Positions 22,982-35,405 of a DNA stretch of 64,000 nt are shown one piece after another (position 1 is the stretch's first letter; each line of letters opens with the position of its first letter). A program made the position numbers and the translations under genes. Location of the stretch: NCBI RefSeq assembly GCF_964199755.1, contig NC_133896.1, positions 68,613,142 through 68,677,141 of the forward strand, given 5' to 3'. Below the pieces are notes generated by a model. It saw only the letters and a program-made list of their open reading frames with translations, did not search any database and was not told the DNA's origin. The stretch comes from Larus michahellis (Eukaryota > Chordata > Aves > Charadriiformes > Laridae).

Positions 22982-24154
22982 GGTAGGCATTGCCTTGATG
23001 GACAGAAAAGTTGCTTTCCACAGTCAAGTTAGTGCAGGCGATGATAGGGAGTGATTTGTTTTCCCTCTTCAAGACCGGACTGTAATGTGGGACACCTCTT
23101 GTGACAACGTATCTCCTGGCTGGGTGCCCTCCCCTCCACAACTGAAATATCCTCCTGGCAGCTGCAGAGATTGTTTGCATCGAAAATATTAGGAGAATAT
23201 TTAACGTTTTCAACCGTATTTCAGCACAACTTGAAAACACTGGACAGAAGCCAGCGTGGCTCGGCCACCCAGCTCTTTGGCATGTGCTCCCAGGAGCTGT
23301 GGGCTGAAACATTTAGGAACTTCTGCCCGGGTAGGTCGAGGGGAGGTGACTTTCCAGAACGTGCTTGAAAATAGTCAAAACATTGTTGTTAACTTAGTTT
23401 ATTTGGAAAAGGGGGAAAAGCCACATTACACAGGGAAAACATAAATCTTTTCCTGTGGTTTTTAAAAGCGCCTTTGGGCAAATTGCCTCTGCTGTTAACT
23501 TCACTACAGCTTTAAGATGCTTTTCCTTGCCTCTTGCCCCTTCCTAGCACTTCGGGCTCTGGCTCTGGCTCTACTTCAATGTTCCCTCCTCCCACCCACA
23601 GACAGGGCACTGCTGCTCTTGCCCACCTTTTCCCTCCTGTAGTGTGGTATCTGCCATGTCGGTTCTCGAACAGGCTCTTTCTGTCAGGAATATTATGTGG
23701 CTTTTGCAAACCAGCGATGGCTACTGCTCCTGTGGGTCCCACAGGAGGAGGAAGAGTGTGGAGAGAGGGAGAGCTGTGCTGCGACTCTGTGAAGGAGAGA
23801 GCAAAGAACAGGGTTTCTTCTATTTGTGCAAACCAGATGCAGCTTTAAAAGCAAAAATGTATTTTTTTTTCAATGTGTTAAACTCTAAATGTGTTAGAAT
23901 TTTGGTATGAAAAAATTATTTTTCCTAGTGAGGACAGAATGGCTGAGTGCGTTTTAACCTCCACTGTCCTGTTGTGTTAGGTCCTGCTGAAATTTCTCTG
24001 TGGAGCCCCTTGGTTGCATCCCTTGTGATTCGTGACACCAAAACGACACAACCTTCCTGTTCTGTCAGTGGTTTGTACAGCGTATATTGCCCAGGCAGTG
24101 TGGTACCATATCTGAGTGCTAAGCCTTCACCCCTCTGTAGCTATTCTGGTCTGG

Positions 24155-24295
24155 TGCTGCATTATTACTTGTATTACAGTAGCATGTACAGCATCTACCG
24201 ATGCCTCGTCGTGTTGTATGATAGCTGAGATGGCCAGGTAGTTTCTGTTCAGAATTTGCAAGCTAATTAAGATCAACGTATCAAGTAGGTGCAGC
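24155..24295 (+). mobile_element. Ancient SINE relic (MIR/CORE-like tail)
   Basis: The block ATTATTACTTGTATTACAGT followed by AGCATGTACAGC, then GTTGTATGATAGCTGAGATG and AGGTAGTTTCTGTTCAGAAT, follows an old amniote SINE tail common in turtle genomes (consensus order: tatttgtattacagtagc, attgtgctaggcgctgtaca, agtccctgcc). It is heavily diverged and the assignment is by memory. Confidence 0.5.
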
Positions 24296-26910
24296 AAGCT
24301 GATGAAAATATCAGTGAATTCATGTAGGTCAGCTCTACTCATAGAGGGTAACTCTGAGTTCAACACCTCTTCAGTAGAATACAGTTCGGGCATTAGGATG
24401 TCTGTCCCTCTTCCCGTTAGCCTGTTGGCTGGAGGCAACGTTGAAGCGGAAGGGAATGGGCTGTCTGAAATGAGAGCGAACAATACATCTGCTCACTAAA
24501 ACTTAACTCTCACGTAAAGCACCTGGCTTTAGAAAAAGCAAATTGTCTGAGGAAAGCTAGAGTAATTGGCAGTGCGAGAAGAAGCGCCATATGGTGAGGA
24601 GACAGGGTTGGAAAAAATGATGGACTTCAAACATCCTGAAAAGAGAAAGTGTCAGCCCCATTGTGCAGAGAGACCCATTTATGGACTGCTGTGTGAATTC
24701 AGGTTATAGCGCAGTCAATCCATGGTGGCTCTGCTTCCCCCCGGGCAGCATTGGCTTCGTTGGGGTAGAGGGTGTGAGCTGCCTATTTGTTGTTCGAAAA
24801 TCAAGTTTAAAAAAAACAAAATGAAATGGAGGGGTAGTATTTTTTTTATTATTCTTTCCACCTGTCCCATCCAGTGTTTGGTTTAGTCGCTTTGACAGTG
24901 CCTCATCCCTCTCCCCGTGTGTGTTCCAGCGGCAGTTCTTACTTTGCTGGTCTTCACTTTTGCTGCCTTGGTTATTCTGTTCATAATAGAATCATTAACA
25001 CTCTACATGTCAGTATTGGGCTCTAGAGTTCATTGAGATTAATGGAGGGGGAGGCAGAGAGATACTTCTCAGAGCTGTTGTTTCAAGTGGTCTGCAAATT
25101 GGAAAGCATTGTATCAGTTTCCATTTCAAATGCAAGTCACATCTTTCCCAACTGTAGATCTTAAACTTTTTAACAAGTGTTTACATTTTATATAATGAGA
25201 CTAGTATAATTGGGTACAAAAAAAAAAAAGGGAATAGGTAGTTCAGGAGGCTGATATGTGAGTTAAAACATTATCTTAAGCCTCTGAAAAGAAACAAGAA
25301 GTGACTGCACACAGCCAAAGGGTGTCTGAACAATGGATAAGGAAGGTTATTTTGACAGCAACAATTTGAAAGGATCTGACTTAGGTGACAGAGGAGTCAG
25401 GGAATGACTGTAGCAGTGGAAGGCAGAAGAGAAAGAGGAACTCGATAAGAATTTCAGAAATTTGGATGGAGTACGTGGGGATTGATAGTTACAGACTTTC
25501 TGTGGTGTTAGTAGTTGGAGGCAACTGCCTCTTCTGCTAGCACAGCTGACTCTGGAAATCATGTCTGGTGTTAGCTGAAGTGTTTCTGTGCCCACAAGTT
25601 TAACGGTTTAAGCTGAACTTAATTAAAAACCAATTTAAGATAATCTGCTTCAAGTCTTTCCCGGCTAGAAAAGAAAAAAAAAATTATGTTTTGTGTAGTA
25701 GCTTCAATATGACTTCGCAGTTTGCTTTGTTTACAAAGACTCGCCACCACAAACCTGTACCAATTCAATGCAGCTGACATGAACTTCTGCACAGCGCGTC
25801 TACATGAGGCCTCAAAAGTTTGTTGCTTTTGGAATTCGCTCTAACCAAACCAGCTAAAAGTAACACCTTTAAAGTGTTGCAGCTTTATACGTGGACCTGC
25901 TTAACTGCGGTCTTTCTCTCCCGGCGAATAATGCCGGCAGAGCTGTGCCATTCTGCCCCTGGCATCTGTTAAGTGCCTGCATGAAGGGTGAAGAATTAAC
26001 TTTTGTAATGGCAATGGATGCTTTCATAGATTTCTTTCAGGCAAAAATCTCCTCGAGAAAAGGGCTAGAGGCAGAAATGACAACAGCCCCGGCAGTTAAA
26101 AGTTCTCGATTTAAAAGTTTACCCTGTAAACCTTATTGTAGGTAGGTATGAACATTTTTTTTTTTTTTTTTCTCCCTCCTCGTTACCAGAAGCAACAGCA
26201 TCTGCTGTGGTGGTGGGAACAATGCAGCCTAGTGATTCCTCCTTCCTTACAGTAGAGAATCCTGTTAAACACACAAGGCTGTGCCTCAGAGTGTATCCTT
26301 TCAGCAGGCTTGTTCCTTTTAATGGGTGCCCATTCCTGGGGTCTCCATTGTTTCACCAACAATAGCACTGGGGGCAGCTGATTTGGTTGACAGAAAATGT
26401 GTTAATTTAACAGATCTATTCCCTTTAGCCGGTCTCCTTCCTATTGTGCCCCAGTTCTCCCCCAGTTCCTGGGGAGGAGGGCCCCGAGAGCAGGGTCTGT
26501 TAGGTGGAGGGCTCCTGCAATTAGGAGGGGTTTGCGGCCTTTTGTGTGAGGAACAGAAAACAGCTGATGGGTAAAAGCGTGGTTTGCTTACCACTAGAAC
26601 ACATATTTTTCTGCTTTTTTGGGGGGGCTTTTAAGTCCGCCTTTACCGGGGACGGGGGAATAACTTGACACCACGGGCTGATGGCAGTCAAGGTCTTTGC
26701 TTTGCTCCGAGGTGGCCTCGCAACCCGACGTGGCAACTGCTTGCAGAGCTGGCTCAACTTCTTGATGAACTCTTTATATCCTGTAAATGCCTCGCTAAAA
26801 CACCAGCTCTCCACTGAAAAAGCGAAGCTGCTGATATCACGCAGGGTAGGGCTGCTGAGGGCTGCCTGGAGAAGGCAGTGTGCAAAGTTAATACTGAACA
26901 ATTTGAAACA

Positions 26911-27012
26911 TGAGGGGTGTAATGGTTCTCAGGCCACCTCTGCCCTGGGCTAGGCCACCACTGAGGGGTGTAATGGTCCTCAGGCCACCTCTGCCCTGGG
27001 CCAGGCCACCAG
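26911..27012. repeat. 51-bp tandem duplication (2 copies)
   Basis: Two adjacent 51-base copies start with TGAGGGGTGTAATGG (26,911-26,961 and 26,962-27,012) and differ at three positions. The high identity implies a fairly recent event. Each copy also holds an internal CAGGCCACC/AGGCCACCA near-repeat. Confidence 0.95.
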
Positions 27013-28573
27013 TTTAACGCAGTTTTGTGACTGATCTGGTTTAAATGGTTGCAAGCTCTTCGCCCTAGATGTACTTACACTGGTTCAGGTCTTTCCTCTA
27101 TTAATGTAGCTTAGTTCAGCAACACGGTGGTGGCGGTGTCTCTGTCGGTTTTTACACCGGTGTGGTCGAGCTGGTGTGTTCAGCCTGGTGGGAAGGAGGG
27201 CACACATGCTGCTGAGGGAGCAATGAAACCCGAAGCTTTGGTTTCAGGGGCTGCCAGCCGCCAGAAGGACCATCTCGGTCCCTTTCAAGCTCCTGCCCTG
27301 GCTGTGCTTCTGACTCTGTGGTCTGCTCCTGCTGCGCCACCAGCCCAGCTGCTCACTGAGTGTGCTTTTGCAGGGTCGTGGTGCTGCGGTGGGAGTGGGA
27401 CCTCCTGCTTTTGGCAGCCGCGAGCTGCCGGGTTGATCCACCATGGCTCTTGAAACTCTAGCCTTAGTCTGAGTTTTGGTTGCTGGGGCTGGTGATGTAA
27501 AAGGAGCTCTGGAGGGTCTTTTTCTTCCTCGTTGGTAAAGCCATTAATTCTCCACCTCTTTCTCTCCAGCTAAGGCTGTCGTAAAAGGGCTGGAGCTTTG
27601 CATGGCCGAAAGGTTGGAAGGCAGAGCTAGTTTGCTCATTTTCTGGGGACCCCTGTACACAGGGAGTTGTGTGGCAGCAAAAATATTCATATATCCATAA
27701 CACAAGGCGAAAAGGGTTGTGGTTGGTTTTGGTTTGTGGTTGTTTGTGGGTTTTTTTTCCTTGCTTGGGTTTTTTGTTTGTTTTAGGAGGCAAAGGGTGA
27801 GAGTTCACTCAAAGAGCTTGACTCTTAATAGAGCTTGTCATTGTTGCTAATATAAAACAAATGATGAGCATGGGAGAGGAATCAAAGGCTCCCTCTTCTG
27901 GTGTGCTGGGAAGGTTCAAATGCTGAAAAATAAGCAAAGGGGGGAAAAAACAGGGAGCAAGACCTCTTCCGTGCTTTCCTGCGGTAATTCAAGACCTCGC
28001 TTAGGCCTAACCCTTACTGGCCCAGCACATAAGTTTCTTCATGACTCCTGAATAAATAACATTAAGGGTGCTCTGTAAAAGTGAAATGCATTTTCAAATG
28101 CAAACTACGTTGCACTTGCACATAAAAGTGAGTCTTAGTTTCAGAAGGGTTCCCAGTCTGAACATGGAGGATGGCAGCCCTTCACATCCCCGCATCTGAT
28201 GTTTCTCAGTGCTTCTCCTTACTTTTCCTCTTTTCTGCATCCTCCTCTCGCAAAGGTCATGCCTTGTCCCATGCAGCTCCCAGGCCACATGTGTGCGTTG
28301 ACATTTAAACATGTTTGGGATGATTGCAGGGGCCAAGTGTGGTGGGCACTCTCTACAGAAACTGCCTGTGCAAGACTCCAAGCACTCCTGTTGCTTTTGG
28401 TTGAGTCAGCCAAGAATCCAAAACTTATTCATGGGTGATTGATGGAGAAATGTGCACAAGGAGCAATGTTTTGTTGGGATTTTTAGATGAGTTTTCTGAA
28501 AATCCTTGTATAAAGTGCAGTTGTGAGTACCTCTGAAATTAATAGGATTTCAGGGCATTAGAGAAGTAACTTC

Positions 28574-28591
28574 TTTTTTTTTTTTTTTTTT
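28574..28591 (+). repeat. Poly(T) tract, 18 T
   Basis: Uninterrupted T run on the sense strand followed by CCCCC. No repeat body is attached. Confidence 0.95.
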
Positions 28592-31500
28592 CCCCCTTTC
28601 CTATTTTTTGTATTCTTCACTGGAGAGTTTGACATCACGTGGCCATTTTTCCTGCGGTGTTAGTGTGGACTCATCAGCAGTGTCTGCTGGAACCTGAGGA
28701 CATCAGTTCTCAAGCCACCTTCCCACGGCAGCTCCTGCCACCCGTCACGGATGGCAGTAAAACTGTTCACCTGGATTAAAAGCCCGCAACTTTTTTTTTT
28801 TTTTCTTTAAGTGAGCTGCATCTAACCAGGAGTGGTTCCCCCAGCCGGTTCCCTCTGCAGCCCCACAAAAGGGTTGTACCAGCATGACTGAAGTGGCAGC
28901 ACAGGAATGGAAACAGGCAGCGGGGAGGGGAAGGGCTTTTTATAGCTGACCCTTCTGCTGAAAGAAACGCTTATCACGCTGCAGCCCTGGGTAGCAGGTG
29001 GAGTGAGACTGCACAGGTAACAAGAGGTCATGCAGCAAGGGAGGGGGGCACCTGGGGAAGAACCCTGGTCAACCTCTTCAGAGGGTTTTGGGGGTTTTTT
29101 GTGGGTACTAAATCAAGGCTTGCTGTATTTCTTTTTTCCAGTTAGAAGAAGTTTAATCTAAAAGTTGATGGTGGACAACTTTAACTTGTCCTTTAAATGG
29201 TCCTTTAAATTGTTCCTTCCAAAGTCAGAACTGAATATGCAGTTAAAATCAGTTAAATTTCACTGTAGCTGACTGTCTTGCACCAAAAAAAAAAAGTGAA
29301 AAGTTTTATTATCTTTCATAGAAATTCAGGCTTTTTTCTTTTAAATAAACAAACCATTTTTTTCCCGAAAAAGTTTTCCTTTTGGTCACCCAGTGATGCA
29401 GGTATCTGTCCATCAGGATTTGCTTGCCTGTGCTGAAGAGGCCGGAGTGGCTTGCCTTGTCCGATAGGGCAGCCGTGTAGAATAAACAGGGAATAGCAGT
29501 CTCAATTTCCTTTCTTTCAGCCTGATATAAGGTGCCGAGGCACAGAAGACTATTTTGCCCTTAAGATAATTGTGTGTTGGAGAGGATCAAAGAGCTTGAG
29601 GGTTTTGGGTCTTTTTTTTTTTTGGTTGAAAGGGGATTTTCTCCATGGACAGCTGCAGTAGTGCATTAGTGGTGCAATGGATTATCTTTCCATGATCTGT
29701 AGGATCTCAACCCGCTATCGGGGGGCCCCGCTGAAGGCTGCTGCTTGGGGGAGGCAGAGTGAAAGTCTCCTGTAACAGGGAGACCTGTAATGCCTGGGAG
29801 CTCGGACCACTTGACTCCCCCTGCCCCAGCAGGGCGGGTGGTGCTGGGTGGATATTCTTAGACTGCTGATAGTGCCGGGGAGCATGGGGAAAGGCAGCCC
29901 AGCTCTCGGTTGTGATTAACTGCAGCTGATGCCCTGCATCCACCCTGCTCTCCGATGGAAGTGCTTATTAAGGAATGTGAGAAGGGAGCTGATTCCAGCT
30001 GCTGCGGCATCCCGTAAAGGGCAATGTGTAATTTGGGAGGGTGTTACGAGTCCCTCGGCAGAACAAACTACTCACTGTAGTAAGTGTCTGACCTGCCAAA
30101 AGCCTGAACTTTCTCATTTTGGGAAGTTTTGGATGATGGCTGATCCGCAAATAGCCATGGCATTGAGAGGGAGTCCCTTCACATGCGTGGACGGGTATCT
30201 CCGTATCCTTGCTCTGTGCAGGGTGGGGGGAGGCGGCGCAAGTGGCCTGACTGTGGCCAGGGTGGCAAGAGGGGATGGGACGGGGCTTGGTGCTATCAGA
30301 GGTGGAGATCAGGTCATGCTGTGCCTCCCTGACCTGGTTTCAGGGCCGGGGGAATGAGGGGGCTGGAATGCGCAGGGCGGCGGAGCTGTCAAGGAATGCG
30401 GGTCCCCAGGTGGCCGCTTCAGTCGCTTGCGCGCAAGTCGGGCTCGAATTGCATCTGCGTGCTGGTTAATAAGTGTCGGGGCAGCTCTGCCTTGGCAGGT
30501 TCTCCTGTGTGCCCTTCCTGCGGTAGCGGGATGCCAGACATAGGGGGATGACAATAATTTCTTAGTAGCCAATAAACTCCCCCTCTCGGCATTTTTAGAA
30601 TTTTCTGCTAACTTGGTGACGCAAGTTTTATCACTTTTGGGTTGTGTTTTTTTGTGTATAGCGAAGCACAAGCCAGGAAGAACCCAGCTTTGGATTTCAG
30701 GGCTGGGTTTATTTTTCAGGATGGGCAGTTAGAAAGACTTGTCTTTTTATTTCAGTGAGCGGGACTGGTTTCAGAATTAAAGGATGAGCATGGACCGCCA
30801 TAGGATGTTGTGTTGTTTTTCCTTGGAGGAGTAACTACAATTTATAATCATTGCCTAGTCCATAGCCAGTTGGCAGGAAGGCTGCTGCGAAGGGATTGAT
30901 TATTAGTGGATGCTTCATTGTGCTGTCCAAGCCTGAATTTCTTGATCTAACCGGTTTCCTTCATTTGGAATGGCTGCAGTCAGCAGAGAGAAGAGAGGGA
31001 CGTATGTCTTCCCTCTCGGCAGCACTGTTTCTTGTTCATGGGATATGCTCAGGAAAAAAAGGCTCAACAAAAAGTGTCAACACTTCAGTGTTCTCATAGA
31101 AAGCCAGCTGGCTGGCTGGCCGGCTGGGGACTGCTCGCAATTTTTCTCCTTCCTCTTGGGATTCTCTCTGTATTCGTTTTCAGCGCGGTGACTTTAACGA
31201 AACCCGTGCTGTGTGGTGTGAGCATCCTGGAGGGCTCCGCTCTTTTCCTGGGAAAGGCACCGGGGGAGTGGAAGCGTCACCAAGAAGGTGATCTAGTGCT
31301 CAGAAATGGGAATGCCCACCCCGCGGTGCACAGGCATGCTGGCAGCTGCGGCAATCGGAGCTGAGTTAGCATTTAAACTGGCAGTAGAGGACGTACAGAC
31401 GTACACAGATGTGACAGCGCAGGCTTGAGCTTGGAGAGCAACATCTGCCGGGCTCCTCGGATAAACACTGGGATGGTTCAGTCGTGCTGAACCACATCCT

Positions 31501-34500
31501 GCTGCAGCTCTTCTGATAAACCTGGGCTTGCTTATTAAAAGTTAGCGTGTGTGCGGCAAGGCAAAAAGCAGCCGCGCCGCTGTTGCGTAGTGGAGCAGCC
31601 AGCGCTGCTCTTCGGGAAAGGGGAGTTTCTGAGCCGGGTCTGAGCAGGAGTGGTCGTGCGAGTAAGGGACCGATGGAGGAGGCGATGTGGTGGGCTTGGG
31701 CTGGGCTGAGCTCCCTGTCTCCGCTGCCTCGCTGGGTTCAGGCTGAGTGGTAGCAGTTGGAAGAAGACAGCTGAGCTAATACTTAAAAAGCGGAGGGGCG
31801 GGGGGCTCCACACCAGACCTTGGAAGTATGATCCTAACCCTCTGCTTGTCTCCTCCTTTCCTCCCCCACTCCCAAAGCCCCTCTCTGTGTGGAAGTGTCC
31901 CAGTTCTTGCAGCTGTGTTAATTGTAATGGGTCATTTAGTCCTGAAATCCCTGTTTAAAAGGGGCAAGTCCTTGCCTCGTGTGACAGCTGCCGCCTTGCA
32001 CTTTTCCCCAGGCTGGAAATAACTGCATATGACACAGGAGCAGAGCGCGGCGTGGGGGAGGGAGGAGGGTTTCTGGCTTCCTCTTAGTGCTGTAATGGCT
32101 TTGCTGTGTGACTCTTCTCCCATGTGGACCATCGCAGAGTCATGCCCCACATATTTAGCAGATCTCTCAGTTGGCAGTGCCTAGGCAATACGCTAACGGC
32201 CTGGTGCTTTCCGGGCTCTGGTTGACTGGAGTCTTCCTGGGCATCTGGGAGTGCAAGAGAAAGGGATGTAAGGTGGTGGTGACACAGGACACTTGCCTGG
32301 AGCATCAGGGAGCCTCTCTGGAGCCAATGCGCTTGCCCATCTGGAAGGGGGAACCAGCTGTTCTGTGTAGAGGCAGGGACAAGGAGAGGGAAGGCGGAAA
32401 GGTTTCCACTCCCTGCTCCCATCCCCTCCCCAAAAATCCAAAGCCTTCAGCCCATGGAAACCTGGCCAGCTTTTCCTTCTAGCTGAAGGGCTGTCTCCTG
32501 ATTGGAATGACAGCTTTGAACTGGAAGACATTATTTCATTAGCGTGCTAATCAGATACAGAGATTACCTGATTGGCTACTTAATAATTAAATGAAGTTGC
32601 CTGTAATTCTTTGAGCACACACAGAACTAATTAAATTAACCCTTCACTGCCCTGCGTGCCTGGGGTGCACTTGTGTGAAATGGAGAGGGCAGCTTCCCCA
32701 ATGTGGGGAGTGTGAGCAGAAGGTGGTGATGGTTGTGAAGTAGCCAGTCCTGGGCCACCAAGATGGTCTTTTCTTATCAAGAGCCTGGAGAGGAGAAGGC
32801 GACAAGCTATTATACCCTCCAGTTTAGTTGGTGTTTGGCCTACCTGGCATGTGATCATTGTGTCTGGCAATGTTCTACCAACAAATCTTGCCTCCACGTA
32901 GTCTAGAGAACACACTAGGCTTCTAGAAGTTGGTGCCCAGGCATGCCTTATAAAACAGCTTTGTGTATCACTTTATGAAGAGCAGTTCTTCAGGAGAAAC
33001 AGTCAAGCAGAGATCAGAAGATGTTCTCCTGTACTTTTGAAGCGTTCTTCCCCATCCCCACTGGCACACAGCCCCAGTCAAGCCAGGTTGTCTCCACGTA
33101 TTTGACAGGATTCCACTCATTAAACTTGTTGACCACCTAATTCTCTCCACTGTTTCAGTGGCTGCTTGAGGAACTGCATTTTGTGTATGCTTGCAGGAGT
33201 ACAAGTGTATTTGCTATAGTTTGAGGAAGACACAGAGGTCATATTCATGCCATAACTTTATTATAGATTTTTTTTAAAATGTGAAAACAGTAATACGCAG
33301 AAAGTTTCCCTGTGTTTTCCAGACTCACATTTTCCAGCCCCAAGATGTGCCCGAGCTTTCAGCTTCTGTAATGCTAGAGGTGTGGCACAGAGTTTGAAAT
33401 TTATAGTGAAAGTCTAATTTTTATAACTTGTGAGAATACTGTTATCATGTTGAAGACACTCTGTGCTCGATTATTTCATTGCTTGGGTGAAAAGTCAGCG
33501 TCTATAATATTTTTTTATTGGTTTTTAGTACTGAGCACTGGGTTGAGGCAACTGGGAAGCTACCTTATAATAATCCAACTCTGTTCCCTTGCTGCTGCCA
33601 CCGTTTCCTTCTAGACTTTGCCCATACATGTTAAAATGAAACTGTCAAATTAAGCACATTTCACTGTCATCCAAGACTAAACTTGGCAGAGAAGAGCCCT
33701 TGGACCTTCTGGCCTAAGTTAACCACGGCTGGCTTCAGCTGCTCCAGTAAGGAATTGATGCTCCTCTGTGTGGAATGGCTTTGCCCCTACCCATGGTCCA
33801 TGTGGCTGGATCTGTCCTCTTCTCCCCTGAAGATCGGTGGCGGCAGCAGTGCCCTCGGAGTCAGCTAGTCCTCAGCGGAGGGATAAATATTTGAGCTGCT
33901 GCTTTGTCTTTAAAACCCGGCTTTCACACGACAGGCAGCCTGAAATGCCTGCTAAAACAGGTCAGGGGACAGAAGAAAACAGGGAGGATGGGAAACAAAA
34001 GGGCAGCTTTCCGGGTAATTAGGTGGTTGCGGTGCTCCCTCGGGTAGGGAACATTTGCTGGTGAGAAATGATCCCCCATGTTGACTCTCTATAGACGTGG
34101 GTATGCTGACAGGGTTTGACAGAAGAGCCGAGAAAGCAAAGAGAAGGGCCAGCAAGCCTTGGGATCACGTGTCCCTATTGATCCCTGAGATTTAGTGTCT
34201 CCCCTTCCAAGGGAAGCCATGGGATCTCTTCTCCTCACCAGCTGACCGACTCGGCCCATGCCAACCTGTGGCAGACCCAGAGCTATGGTACCCACCTCCG
34301 GCTCCTAGTCAGGGTCTCTGGGAAGGTGCTGCCCCCCTTTTGCAAGCGAGCGGGCAGGCATAGATCTTAAAAGCGTGGGTTTGGTGGGAGATGGGCAAAG
34401 CGTGCGTTCAGCATACGCAGGTTTGAGATTGAGCCCAGCTGCAGAAGCCAGTTAGTTTTTAGTATTATTAATATTTCATGGGTGTCCTGTTGTAAAAGGG

Positions 34501-34758
34501 CAATAAGAAAGGATATAGCAGCTCTGTGCCTGGTCTGTTGTTGCAGTAAAAAGCTATTTTCTGAGGAGATTTCTGAAACAAAGGATACTCTGGCATGTGG
34601 TGGAAGTGGCCATTTAAATGCATCTGACCATAAAGATGCTGTTTGCCAGCAATTTTGATGCAAGAGCTTGCGGGACCCACTCCTGTGGGTAAAATCATGC
34701 TCCCTAGGCCAGAGCCTGGATGCCGGAGATTCGGTTTGAGGCTGGAGCTCAGGGAAGC

Positions 34759-34778
34759 TTTTTTTTTTTTTTTTTTTT
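34759..34778 (+). repeat. Poly(T) tract, 20 T
   Basis: Uninterrupted T run on the sense strand. No repeat body is attached. Confidence 0.95.
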
Positions 34779-35302
34779 AACCTCTTGTGTCGTCCTCTTT
34801 GTTTTTGTTTATGGGTTTACAAAGTCAGATTAGCATTTCAATGTTGGAGACGAAGGCCCTTGGGGTGTGGTGGAAGGCGGCCTGGCTTAGCCGGTTTGGG
34901 ATTACTGCTCCTTTCCCAGCATCCGTCCTTCCCGGGCTCCGGGTGAGGAGCAAAGCCCGAGGCCTCTCTCCCTGTTGGGAATGCGCCCAAGCTGCAGCTC
35001 TATGCCTCCAGCTGAATCTTAAGGTGGATGGGCAGTGTCACCCTGAAGGGTAATTAGCCGTCTTTTCAGGAAAAGATAAATGTTTTTTTTTTTTTATTGT
35101 TTTAAATGGTAGCACAAATTCTGGTGGGGAAAAAACCCCACCCGGCTGTTCGCTTTTTCTGTTTGTAGCTGCTGATCTATTAGATGTTGCCTGTCCACAA
35201 GCTTGGCTTTGCTTTAAATCCTGTGTGTCTCACATCCTCAGTCCTATTAGTTGAATAAAACAGAAGCCTTTGCCCCCTTCTTCTCCCTATCTGGCATAAT
35301 GC

Positions 35303-35405
35303 TGTATTCAGTCACAGTGGTGTAAATTTGGAGCAAATCCTGTGGGTTCAAGTCGATGCGCTCCAGATTTATGCTGTAACCGCAGAAAGCAGTGTCTCAT
35401 CTGAA
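35303..35405. mobile_element. Palindromic DNA-transposon relic (MITE-like)
   Basis: Two arms form an imperfect inverted repeat: TGGTGTAAATTTGGAGCA (35,318-35,335) and GCGCTCCAGATTTATGCTGT (35,358-35,377). The layout resembles an old amniote palindromic element with ggtgtaaatcaggagtaact at one side and its reverse complement at the other, separated by a short centre. No coding capacity. Family name uncertain. Confidence 0.5.

Larger units (their letters stand above)
20561..24154. other. Intron 1 DNA with poly(T) tracts
   Basis: Unique sequence rich in G and T on the sense strand, with long T tracts near 21,820-21,851, 22,081-22,095, 22,244-22,258 and 22,960-22,981. A 15-bp word, GAAGTTACTGCCCCT, recurs with 22-bp spacing at 21,492 and 21,514. 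No exon or repeat family was recognised. Confidence 0.55.
24296..35300. other. Intron 1 DNA, largely unique
   Basis: No exon was found. Contents include poly(T) tracts (26,155-26,171; 28,574-28,591; 34,759-34,778), the 51-bp duplication at 26,911 and a 13-bp near-duplication of GTCCTTTAAATG around 29,190. TTTAA-rich stretches near 25,596-25,660 and 27,012-27,060 may be decayed DNA-transposon pieces. An AT-rich block at about 32,540-32,640 carries several TAATTA-type homeodomain-like words. Confidence 0.5.

Noticed and set aside
35339..35360. tRNA-like B box GGGTTCAAGTCGATGCG
   Set aside because: No A box or cloverleaf upstream; it is the centre of the palindromic relic.
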